Shown here: piece by piece, positions 12,801 to 20,746 of the stretch
Numbering within the stretch: the first letter of the stretch is position 1
Layout: each line of letters begins with the position of its first letter
Notes under the pieces: model-generated
The model's input: the letters and a program-made list of their open reading frames with translations, nothing else
The model's database searches: none
Told to the model about the DNA's origin: nothing
Program-made: the position numbers and the translations under genes
Origin: Lineus longissimus
Taxonomy: Eukaryota > Nemertea > Pilidiophora > Heteronemertea > Lineidae
Assembly: GCF_910592395.1 (NCBI RefSeq)
Contig: NC_088325.1
Coordinates: forward strand, 930,001-994,000
Length of the DNA stretch: 64,000 bases
Direction: 5' to 3'

Positions 12801-15800
12801 TTCTGAAAGTGATTGCTGTTTTTCAAATTTTGTTTCAACTCTAAGATACAGAAATAAAGTGCATTATTGAGTACAAGTATTACTTACAGTGGAACCTCCC
12901 TGAGTGGACACCTCTATATCAAGGACAACCTCCCCATAAAGGGTCCCAAATTGGTCGGTTACAATATTTAATATGACCTCTGTACATTGTAATCAGGACC
13001 CTTCTCAAGGACAGCATTTGTCAGTACCAAGGGTGACCCTTATACACCTTTCCAGAAATGGGGTGCTGAGCGTCCGAAATAGTGATGTCATAAGGGGAAA
13101 CTTGGCCTTATGGTGGAGGGACAAAGGAGATAGACATAATTGACCAACACACTTGAATGCCTTTAATGACAGACAAGGGGGAAAAAGTTAGTTCCAATGC
13201 AAGCCACCAATTTCGGGAAGCATGCATAGAGAAGTTTTTTCTTTGACTCTTTCCTACATCAGAGCGCATACTGCCAAGGTACCACAACCAACAAATCATC
13301 GAGAATTATTTTAGGAGATCTAACATGTTCTATCATCTCACAACCTGCTTGTTAATTCACGTTACAAGCCTACAAATCATTCCTGAGATTACTTCCTTCA
13401 GCAGACGATAGCGTCGGCAGTAAATCACCGTACGATATCGATACAACCATACTGGGTGGGGAACCGGCTTCCGGTAGTGCCGGTTAGAAAACACAATTTA
13501 CTGCAAATTGCCTTTTTTTCAACATTTTATTTTCTAGATCGTGAAAATTAACGAAAAGAACAAAATTTTCATGAATTAAGTTTTTGCAGATACGAAATTT
13601 CATTCAGTTTCCCAACAAGAAATATTTTTCCGTGATGTTTTTTTTCTCGCAAATCTACGCGATTCCAGAAATGCTCATAATATTCTCCTTTTTATGTAGC
13701 CACTATCTGAGTCTGACACATTAACTTCTGTCGGAGAAAGCCAACCTCCTTAGATTAGGTTTCCTCAGATCAAAACATTGGTTCACCTTGCTGGAACATG
13801 TTTTGGGTTCGTTTTTCGAGCCAGGAATTTTTTACAGATTGTTTCTTGTTTCTTCTTACAAGTTAGATCTTACCAGCTAGCTCCGAGGTGGTTTGGGGCT
13901 GATTACCTCGCCCCATTGTTTGTGTGAGACAATATAACTGGCGTTATTTGAGTCACAACATCATTAGGCGTTCACATTAACCCATTTAGTTAGATAGGAC
14001 TGTTCACACCGAATGCCCTGATCCAAGAAAAAAGATTCAAGGGGAATGCCTTGAAAGTAGTTTTGTGATCTCAAAAGAGAAATGTTCATGACTGAAATGT
14101 CAAGGGCAAATGGAAGTTGATAATTAGGGGTCATTTGCTTAGCAGGGTGGTTTGTGGCCTTGACTTGGAGATGTGGAAATTACTCCAAGAACTAGGTTGC
14201 TGCACATTCCAAAAGCAAGGCTTGTTTTTAACCACTGCCACCCCTGCCATGGCATTCGGTGGCCTCCAAAATGGCCTTCGTACCGTGCCATCTCAATCAT
14301 CTTACACACTTTCCAGTAACCAAGGCAAAAATGGCTCTAAAATGGTCCCCCTTAAAATCTTCTTGAATTCAAAACCTGCAAAGGATACATTTTTGGAAGC
14401 TGGAACCGTGTTCGGCGAAGGTTTTGATGCGGGTGGCACCGACACTGATCAAACTTGCCGAAGAAATCGGGTTAAATTTTGTGGCTTCTCCGATCACCAG
14501 GAGCAAACCAGATACGGAGCATCTTGCTTCCTCGCTTATCTTGCTCATCAGGTTCCCCTTTAAACAGTTTGTCAGCTTGTGGCAACATTTGCCTTGTAAC
14601 CAAATATTTCCCGCCCGCTGATCCGTCTGATAACCATATTGTTGGCATCCTTTCGCAACAAGGATGAAATCAACCTTTGTGTACAATCACTATCATAATC
14701 TATTTCATGAGTTGTTGGCACTGCGCAAAAAAATACACCTCGTGCTGCGTGAACAAGCAATTCAAATCACAGCTACCTAAAATGGAGGTGTCCGCCTGGT
14801 AGAGGTGTCGGCAATAGAAGGTTCTACTGCAGACCAGAAATCTGTCTTACCGAACTCCTTGCTTTCATTCAAACTATACATACCACAATTAATCACATCG
14901 CTCAGTTTCAGTTTCATTCCTTCCGTCTAATTTATTAGTTTCTTGTTTGACCATCACCCGAACCATGACATTCTATCCCTTTCAAGAACACCCATTTCTC
15001 CCTATTTCGTTTCCGTTTCATCATTCTGCAGTTTCAGAGCCACCCACCATGGAACGGCCTCAAGCAAGCGGGTGCTCTTCAGGAAAAGTTCTGAACTGAC
15101 AGGAGGAATGAACAGCATGTCTGGGCGGGCCTACGTCACTCATCACACAAAAATGAGGAAATTATGACAACACAACATGAGCGAGGGGTTTTTATCTTCT
15201 CAGCACAACAAGTAAGAAAAATGTTTTTTTAAATGTTGTCCAGATCTGCAGGGTAAACTCCTGAGGCTGTCCGTTCATCATACTTTGATAGTCCTTCATG
15301 ACCTGCCACAAAAGAGAACACTGAGCTTGGAGAACACTTAGATTGGAGAACACTGAGCTTGGAGAACACTGAGATTGGAGAACATTGAGATTGGAGAACA
15401 TTGAGATTGGGGAACACTGAGATTGGAGAACATTGAGATTGGAGAACATTGAGATTGGGGAACACTGAGATTGGAGAACACTGAGATTGGAGAACACTGA
15501 GATTGGAGAAGATTGAGATTGGAGAACACTGAGATTGGAGAACACTGAGATTGGAGAATACTGAGATTGGAGAACACTGAGATTGGAGAACACTGAGCTT
15601 GGAGAACACTGAGCTTGGAGAACACGGAGATTGGAGAACACTGAGCATGGCGAAGGCATCTTGATGATTACCGGCATTACCTTCCACTTACATGACTTGT
15701 AACATATTTACCTACTTTGGATAAATCGTTTGTGCCCCCCATCATCAATAGATCATTCCGGATCAGAACCTGTAACATCATCCCGGCAAGCTACTTGCCA

Positions 15801-17854
15801 ACATTTGGTTCCAATCATCGGGATGTTCATCCCGAGACGAACATGTTTAAAAATCGTACCTGGCATCTTTATTCTCACTTTGCGGTGAGGTACGGAATGT
15901 TTACAGGGGAAGGAATGCCCGCTCCTAATCAACAGAACTAATAATGAAGATTTCATAAACAGAAGGTTGCTACTCAGGCATTAATTGAGTGCAGGCCTTG
16001 ATTGTACCTTGATTCACCTTTTAATTGTGGAGTACAGTAGAACCTCTCTATAGAGGACACCCTCAGGCAAGTGCTGTCCTTAATAGAGAGGTGTCCTGAT
16101 TAGAGAGGTCAAAGTGAAAGGGAACAACCAATTTTGGATGAAAACTAGTACACTTACGATTATGAATCAATACCAGAAATTGATAGTTCATAGTTACATG
16201 TCGTAAAGGAATCAATGCGTACACATGTACATTGTGAGGACTTCAGTGCAACATCAATCACTGAGTGCCAGCTGGGCAGAGTAATCAATATCTACCTGAA
16301 TCAATCGATCAATTTGTTATTAGCCAATATGTTTCATGTGTGTGTGCGTGTCAATTTTGACGGGGGTCCCATGGTTCAAATTGGTCACCTCCAATGTACA
16401 GTGCAGGCCAAATCGACCTGTCGAAGACGTTTGTTTGGGCGCTGAACAATCATGTGTTTCACCTGGAACTAAGGGTCACAGTCCAGGCCTCTCAATTACA
16501 TGATTCCTACACAGTATAACGGTGTAGGCCGTACAGGATGTCCCCAAATTAGGTCTTTTTTTTTTTTTTTTTTTTTTAATAATATGACCCTCCTGAAGCG
16601 TTTTTTGACCCCTAACATAACCAAATCTCATCCAAATGGCCTAATTTTATAGTTTTACCCTAAAATTATAATTTTTCAGGTGTATGTGGTGATATCAGTC
16701 ACTAACTTTGATTTATGACGTCGCTGTTCAGGCAAATTGGCGCAATGAAATGTCCCCAAATTAAGCTAAAAAGCAAAAAAACATGTCCCCAAAATAGGCT
16801 AAAAAAATACAGGGTGTAGAGGTCTCCACGTAATTGAAAGGTCTGCAGTCATGACAGTGGCTGATGGCATTGTCCGAAGTTGTCTAAGGCCTTCTGACAT
16901 GTTCTGAGTCTGCGCATTCGTTTTGTTTGGGCCCCGGTTCGTCTTTGTCGAAAAGGTCCATAGCTATATTTATACCCGACACAATTTTCAAAGATATCCA
17001 CAAAAATCGCTTTTAGTGGTTGTTTATTGAATGGGTTTGGACGAAATTCTCAATTCACCTTTGGGAAACGACCCACTACACTGTCATAATAACAAAATAC
17101 AACTCACCAGAAAATTTTTTTAATGGTTTTTCATCATTGTTCATGGAATATGAGTTTGGACGACGGAATTCTCAATTCACCCTTTGATAACGACCGCGAC
17201 ACTACGTCGTCAAAGTAACAAAATGAAACTCACCAGATGCCACTGCTTCACGTAGTACGGATCTTTAAACGTCGGCACGTGGGGCTCTATCACAGCCTTA
17301 ATCCGGCGCGGCGACCGTTTCAATATCACTTGCGGTTCGAACCACTCCACAGCACTATCGTCATGAAACTTCTTATGAATCTCATCACGTATTTTTAAAT
17401 ATTCTTTCCGACTGATTTTGCCGTCATTTTGTTTTTTATAAGCCCTGTACATCAAATCATCCATTTTCTTCGGGTCGATATGATGCGCCTCGGGATTCTT
17501 ATGTTTCAAACGTTCATGGTCCGTCGCATCCCGCCGCAGACGGTCCTGCGTGTTATTTTTATGATATGCGTGAGAAAATAAATAAATGTTCGTTAACCCC
17601 CCAACATTCCCGTCATTCTTTAACCCCAATCCGGCAGCGACGATATCCGCGATATCATTTCTTTCCTCCTTGCTCGCATCGCTGTTGATGAAATCGTTCA
17701 TGTTGAGTTTGACGCCCCACTGGAGAAGCTGTGTCCCCTTACTGTCACCAGGGGGGTGTTTTTCCTTGTGGCTGGTTATGGCTATCACAGATGAGACTAG
17801 AAGCACCACGAAGCATGTCACACACGATTGACGATGAAAATCGGAAGACGCCAT
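701..17854 (-). CDS. Proprotein convertase (furin/kexin-type subtilase), 3'-partial
   Basis: Calcium-dependent serine endoprotease of the secretory pathway, a family that cleaves precursors after paired basic residues. Coding exons in transcript order: 17854-17234, 11547-11451, 9744-9643, 9032-8846, 7309-7116, one of four alternative exons (6670-6564, 6136-6036, 4751-4651, 3736-3633), 2464-2297, 1863-1653, 857-701; the rest of the P domain lies beyond base 1. Phases match at every junction. All four catalytic elements are visible: Asp in CIIDDG, His in NHGTRCAGE, oxyanion Asn in ASGNGG, Ser in [10 protein letters not shown]. Asn rather than Asp at the oxyanion position argues against PC2. The S1-side aspartates of WGPDDDG, DNC and FDGY are kept. 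It is shorter than furin between the pro-region and the catalytic Asp, and the prodomain carries an insertion. I cannot assign it to one vertebrate PCSK subtype. Confidence 0.95.
1195..1565. mobile_element. ~370-bp TIR MITE with TATA- and CRE-like motifs
   Basis: Begins AATAGCATGCCGCGAAG and ends CTTCGCGGAATGTTATT (inverted). Contains AGTGACGTCA near one end and CTATTTATAGCTC near the other. Two more copies are at 5338-5705 and 22447-22818. No coding capacity. This copy lies between convertase exons 8 and 9. Confidence 0.8.
1653..1863 (-). CDS. Convertase exon 8: end of catalytic domain, entry to P domain
   Basis: 211 nt, acceptor CCACAG, donor GTAGGT. Encodes [20 protein letters not shown] then [13 protein letters not shown], the family's catalytic-domain end (HxxGFGLxDA), followed by a less conserved stretch leading into the P domain. 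The donor was chosen because its one leftover base restores frame with the next exon; reading on would hit a stop soon after. Confidence 0.85.
1995..2230. repeat. AT-rich tandem repeat, ~77-bp units
   Basis: Three units of TTTTGATTATGAAATTATTT TGGTTTATTCAATC plus TTTTTTGCATTTTCTATTTTTGC. Lies in the short intron between convertase exons 7 and 8. Confidence 0.8.
2297..2464 (-). CDS. Convertase exon 7: catalytic Ser
   Basis: 168 nt (56 codons), acceptor TTTGCAG, donor GTAAGG, phase 0 at both ends. Contains [20 protein letters not shown] with the nucleophilic serine and [14 protein letters not shown]. Constant exon after the alternative cluster. Confidence 0.95.
3633..3736 (-). CDS. Convertase alternative exon 6, version A (last in transcript order)
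   Basis: 104 nt, acceptor TTTGCAG, donor GTAAGT, same phases as its siblings. Encodes [18 protein letters not shown], then [16 protein letters not shown]. This version looks most like the general family (PYYAEEC against PWYSEAC in furin; TYSSG shared) and may be the ancestral exon. It joins the Ser exon as RSI-VTTDW. Confidence 0.92.
4185..4400. repeat. Dispersed repeat with TTTTTGTTGCATG motif
   Basis: GAGATTTTTGTTGCATGCCA with TCGCAAGTCACTGTGAT and an upstream TGTGGCAAAGAGATCTC. Similar order at 48150-48345, 58330-58575 and, more loosely, 930-1190. Class unknown. Confidence 0.5.
4651..4751 (-). CDS. Convertase alternative exon 6, version B
   Basis: 101 nt, acceptor TTGTCAG, donor GTAAGT, same phases as its siblings. 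Encodes [18 protein letters not shown], then [15 protein letters not shown]. Keeps Tyr, Glu and Cys; the residue before Tyr is Gly. No stop or splice-site lesion is visible. A ~370-bp MITE (5338-5705) sits between this version and version C. Confidence 0.9.
5338..5705. mobile_element. ~370-bp TIR MITE with TATA- and CRE-like motifs
   Basis: Opposite orientation to the copy at 1195. Termini AATAGCATTCCGCGAAGATG and GTCGCGGAATGCTATT. Inserted between alternative exons B and C of the convertase. Confidence 0.82.
6036..6136 (-). CDS. Convertase alternative exon 6, version C
   Basis: 101 nt, acceptor TTCGTAG, donor GTAAGT, same phases as its siblings. Encodes [18 protein letters not shown], then [15 protein letters not shown]. 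Most similar to version B (both AEPCSAMHA), which suggests a recent duplication. The residue before the conserved Tyr is Phe. It lies 427 bp from version D and about 1.3 kb from version B. Confidence 0.9.
6564..6670 (-). CDS. Convertase alternative exon 6, version D (first in transcript order)
   Basis: 107 nt, acceptor GTCGTAG, donor GTAAGT; enters needing two bases and leaves in phase 0. Encodes [18 protein letters not shown], then [17 protein letters not shown]. Homologous to the exons at 6036, 4651 and 3633. Family-invariant Tyr, Glu and Cys (LYGEYC) are kept; the residue before Tyr is Leu. Longest version, with two extra codons in the loop after SSGN. The region around its acceptor is duplicated in 62-bp units at 6675-6815. 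Confidence 0.9.
6675..6815. repeat. 62-bp tandem duplication of the exon D acceptor flank
   Basis: GACATTGATGCACAGGACTC AGCG and AGAGAACC repeat at 62-bp spacing (from 6675, 6737, 6799; the last degenerate). In the extra units the minus-strand acceptor CGTAG|GTTCTC reads CATTGGTTCTC, so AG is lost and they should not splice. Confidence 0.7.
7116..7309 (-). CDS. Convertase exon 5: substrate pocket and oxyanion Asn
   Basis: 194 nt, acceptor TTTCAG, donor GTAAGA. Encodes [13 protein letters not shown] (an S1 and calcium-site Asp of the family), [12 protein letters not shown] (oxyanion Asn) and [17 protein letters not shown]. The Cys of DNC corresponds to the furin residue that pairs with a Cys encoded by the alternative exons. 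The furin motif CNCDGY is CNFDGY here. Leaves one base (G), completed by GG or GT from whichever alternative exon is used. Confidence 0.95.
7507..7866. mobile_element. Foldback element with ~45-bp TIRs
   Basis: GCAAGTATCAATTCGTTTCT...CCTCCTCAAGGGTA at 7507-7550 is inverted at about 7823-7866 with very few mismatches, enclosing about 270 bp. Non-coding; lies in the intron between convertase exons 4 and 5. Confidence 0.7.
8360..8560 (-). repeat. tRNA-derived SINE, family 2
   Basis: The minus strand carries GCACAGCGGAAACATCCGTG, an internal tRNA-like GGTTCAATTCCC and a body ending in CTACATATTTACAATCACCC. It pairs with the copy at 35055-35265. It sits in the intron between convertase exons 4 and 5. 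Confidence 0.65.
8660..8816. mobile_element. Pogo/Tigger-like MITE
   Basis: CAGTAGAACCTCCCTATTAA at the left, ...AGACACACTG at the right, TA on both flanks (8658-8659, 8817-8818). More diverged inside than the 47753 copy. Confidence 0.7.
8846..9032 (-). CDS. Convertase exon 4: catalytic His
   Basis: 187 nt, acceptor CTCCAG, donor GTGAGT. Begins [15 protein letters not shown] with the catalytic histidine, then [16 protein letters not shown], both hallmark stretches of furin-type convertases. A pogo-like MITE (8660-8816) ends only 30 bp downstream of the donor in the intron. Confidence 0.94.
9643..9744 (-). CDS. Convertase exon 3: segment between Asp and His
   Basis: 102 nt, acceptor CTTCAG, donor GTACGT. 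Encodes [20 protein letters not shown] and then [13 protein letters not shown], matching the family segment with a conserved Asp-rich stretch (DVNDxDxDP in furin). It joins in phase 1 to the catalytic-His exon. Confidence 0.9.
11028..11430. repeat. Direct duplication, ~215-bp units
   Basis: ATTCAACCGATGTACGA, TTGAGCCGC, CATGTGATAA and TGGGCCTACT/CGGGCCTACT occur in the same order in 11028-11240 and 11249-11430. Ends just before convertase exon 2. A looser direct duplication lies at 12497-12850. Confidence 0.6.
11451..11547 (-). CDS. Convertase exon 2: catalytic Asp
   Basis: 97 nt, acceptor TTTCAG, donor GTAGGT, starts phase 0 and leaves one base. Encodes [18 protein letters not shown] followed by TVCIIDDG, which carries the catalytic aspartate. 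The Gly codon is completed by the next exon. A 42-bp minisatellite begins about 110 bp upstream in the preceding intron. Confidence 0.93.
11693..12200. repeat. 42-bp minisatellite in convertase intron 1
   Basis: About twelve copies of CATCCCACCCACTGGAAACA then CCCCTGCAATCCTGCAAACAAC. Open in several frames, not coding. Close to the acceptor of convertase exon 2 (11547). Confidence 0.9.
12890..13035. mobile_element. Pogo-like MITE, truncated
   Basis: Left end CAGTGGAACCTCCCTGAGTG preceded by TA. The right end is replaced by a different dispersed repeat that starts near 13036. Confidence 0.5.
13036..13225 (+). repeat. Dispersed ~190-bp repeat, copy 1
   Basis: ACCTTTCCAGAAATGGGGTG through CCACCAATTTCGGGAAGCAT. 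A close inverted copy lies at 42195-42380 in a TBC1D23 intron. No terminal repeats seen; class unknown. Confidence 0.75.
15313..15650. repeat. 16-bp minisatellite
   Basis: About 21 copies of GAGAACACTGAGATTG with variants (GAGCTTG, CATTGAG). In convertase intron 1. Confidence 0.9.
16035..16158. mobile_element. Pogo-like MITE, right end missing
   Basis: TA then CAGTAGAACCTCTCTATAGA, followed by TCCTTAATAGAGAGGTGTCC. No right terminus found. Confidence 0.6.
17234..17854 (-). CDS. Convertase exon 1: signal peptide and prodomain
   Basis: Encodes 207 residues. The start ATG at 17854-17852 is followed by a hydrophobic stretch (about residues 11-27, [16 protein letters not shown]) typical of a signal peptide. 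A prodomain follows, with a candidate secondary processing site DRLRRD (about 105-110) and a candidate primary site KRSPRR (179-184), then [10 protein letters not shown], which opens the catalytic domain. Between the two sites lie about 45 more residues than in furin-type prodomains. The insert contains [14 protein letters not shown] (139-152), which resembles one EF-hand loop with Gly and Ile at the usual positions and a final Glu, but has Lys at loop position 1. The exon ends in phase 0 at a GTGAGT donor. A single exon holding the whole pro-region is unusual for this family, though N-terminal introns vary. Confidence 0.9.
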
Positions 17855-20743
17855 TTTTTCTATTTACAACGGAAGACCTAAAATAAGACAATATTGATAA
17901 TAATAAGAACATTGTTTGAAAAATTTTAAAGTTTTGGGTTAAGAGTCTGATAGCCTGTACTGGTTGTTGCTCATACTGAGATTACAGAAGACGTACAATC
18001 TAGTCAGATTAAGAAGGAAGACAGCAGTGAGATCAGATTTTTATGCACATAGGCTTATCATAGGCATTGTCCTTTTCAAATTTGTTATTTGTTCAAATGG
18101 GACAGTTTCGCCACCAGTAAAACCTTTCAAAGTAATTGTTCCCTAGCAGTAGCAGTACTATAGAGTGTCAAGTAGAAATCACAAACAAATGTCCTTTAGC
18201 TGACAAATAATTTCAGAGTATGACTAGTCAACAGGCCTAGTATGTATGTAGATAAGGAAGACACCAGATGGGCAGAGCTTGGCACACATGTTGGATACAT
18301 GTACACTAAAACCTCTCTAATAGGGACATCTTTGGGACTAAAAAATAATGCTGTCCTTAATTGAGAGGTGTCCACTCTCCAGATTAAATAGGTCAGATTC
18401 AATGTAAATCCACTCAATAACCACTTTGGGATCAAATGTAGTGTCCTTAATAAAGAGGGTGTCCTTAATAGAGAGGTGTCTATTAAGGGAGGTTTCAATG
18501 TATGTTGCATACAAAGTGACATGCGTCATGATGCTGTGGCCCAGAATACAGTATGTTGTAGTGAGAGGTTTTACGGATGTGAATAAAAACCTTTCGCAAG
18601 GGTTGACCACAGGTACGGCTTGAAATCCTGAAACAAGAGTCCTCCTGAAGTGAATGCCAATTTCAAGGGTGGGAGTCTGTCTTTGTTTTCCAGAGAAGAG
18701 AATCCATTATAAATGGACATTTACTTCATTTTGAACGAGCATTTTGAATTGCTTTGAAGTTTGAATTTCAATTTCTGGCCAAAATTGTGGTGCTTCAAAA
18801 TTTAGGACATAGGCTACATGTAGGCCTACAGTTAGAGCCAATTACGCCCAATTTTAAATCAAATTCGCACACCAGCCTTGACTAACAAACCGAACACAAA
18901 AACACACCCTAAATATATAACATAAACACTTATTAAGGACACCAATGTCCCAGCAGTAGGCCTATGTTATACCTGTCATTGACCACTTACCTGACAGTTA
19001 GAGTTGGTAAAGTGACGAATGATTCACCCAAAAATGGAGCCTTAGGCCACACAAAAAAATCCTGGTTTCTCATTTGTGCCTTCATCTAGATTTTTGGGTG
19101 GATAACTGGTATCATGAAAACAAGTTTCTTTTGATTTTTTAGCTTTTTCATTTGGAAGCAACGAACTTCTTAAAATTTTTGATTTATCAGTGCCCGGGAG
19201 AAAAGTGATTTGTGAAACACCCAAATAACACGCCAGACCCATTACCATGTTGCAAGTGAGACCGAGGGAATGAAAGTCGTAGAATACAGCCCTATGAGGT
19301 TTTTTTCAATTCATTCTTCATTTTTCGCTTGAAAATATATCCAAATCCCTGCTCACTGTCAGAAAACAATTTTCTATTGCCAAAAAATGAGTGTTTTCAT
19401 CAAAATAATGAAAAAGTTTGGCTAATGTTTCAAAACCATGCGGGAAGAGTACGGTATCTGAATTCTGTGACTTTCATGCCCTCAGCCTAAACGCATTCAT
19501 GTTTTTAGGGACACCCTGTAGTGTACAGTAACACATTGCATGCATGATGTAGTGCATGACTGACTTCCTGGTTGGTGAATGGTTTCACTTCAGTATCAAA
19601 ATCGAACTAAATCGCATAAAAGAAAACAAACCAAAGCATTGGATTGTTTTCATCAATAGAGTACAAAACTTCCAACACAAACCTGACTATTGCTCCTTGA
19701 GTTCCCTCAAATTGACACCATATTACTCAAATACTCTAGAACTCGCATGTTATCGTTGATGTTCACCATCCACGCGATTTGTTACATCCTCATATACACA
19801 TTCGCAATATCGGTGGTAATTGCGGCGACTTCTTACACTTGTTTTGATTGGACGTTTACCAAATTGGAAATAAGACAACGAATTCTATTGGTTACAAAAT
19901 TAAATCCCCATTACCCTGCCACTGGACACCAGTGTGGTCTCATTAGCCAGTGGCTAAAAAACTAGTTCTTTAATCTCGGGCGATTTCCATGGATACAGAT
20001 GGGCCTTCTCTATTTCTATTGGTACCTGTTCAAATGTATGTCCGAGGTATTCTGTAAAGGGGTAGCTCTGATGATTATTTCTGTGCACTTACGCGGTGAG
20101 CAGGCCCTGCATGCTATTTATAGCTCAACAGGAAGTTGACAGATACTGATTCCTGTGACATTGCACATGTTCTCAAGGTAAAATTTCGAAGGCAAAAAAC
20201 TCAAACAAAAGCCGCAACGACACCCTATTTTTATATTAAAGATTGAAATAGTTGATAGTTGGCTTTCTAAAGGTGATGAGTAGGCCTAGATGTGATGAAA
20301 ATCCTTGAAAATCTTTAAGTAATAAGGGCATAAAGGTGAAATTTTTCATACCCTGTATGTTAACACAACTTTCTGAGCATATGCGGAAACCGTTTATGGT
20401 CTAATATCACTTTAAATTTCATGAAAATCTCCACTAATAAAAAAGTGAAAGCCAAAAAACGAGGTCTGTAAAGTCTTTGGTCTGTAGAATAGACCCTGCC
20501 CACAGGCACCTCGCATTCGTCCCTATACAACCTCGCAGGCAGGAATTTCATGAATCGAGGTTGAAAAATAGTTTCCTATTTTGCCGATAGGACACGGGTA
20601 AATGCGCAGTGGCCATGGCGACTGCACGTAAATAATCAATCTGCGCATATGACAACCATAACACACTGACAAACCTTTCTATTTCTCCCTTTTAAAATCG
20701 ACTAAAACATATCATAAGCGAGATTTTAACTAAAATATATAAC
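17855..20743. promoter_or_regulatory. Head-to-head intergenic region, convertase and CFAP45
   Basis: About 2.9 kb between the two start codons, transcribed outward. It must hold both promoters, but I see no convincing core promoter. It contains a pogo-like MITE (18304-18500) and a foldback repeat (about 19259-19520: GAGGGAATGAAAGTC near 19263, reverse complement near 19470, ending in ACACCCTGTAG). No coding exon is supported here. Confidence 0.5.
18304..18500. mobile_element. Pogo/Tigger-like MITE
   Basis: CACTAAAACCTCTCTAATAG at the left and TTAAGGGAGGTTTCAATG at the right, TA on both flanks. Located in the convertase/CFAP45 intergenic region. Confidence 0.7.
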
Positions 20744-20746
20744 ATG
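20744..20746 (+). CDS. CFAP45: CFAP45 start codon exon (ATG immediately before the intron)
   Basis: The sequence ATATAACATGGTAAGTT places an ATG directly against a strong GTAAGT donor. Splicing to 21678 gives M-PGSTYSGSSG, which resembles the MP... start of vertebrate CFAP45. Only the start codon is encoded upstream of the intron. The alternative is an in-frame ATG inside the intron before 21678, which would add intron-derived residues and fits the family less well. Upstream 5' UTR limits are not visible. Confidence 0.7.

Noticed and set aside
14117-14563. 148-aa open frame on the plus strand
   Set aside because: No recognisable domain, no repeat-protein signature, no supporting splice or start context; lies antisense in convertase intron 1.
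15192-15687. Repetitive open frames of about 150-160 aa on the minus strand
   Set aside because: Translation of a 16-bp minisatellite; frame cycles through the same Leu/Ser/Gln words.
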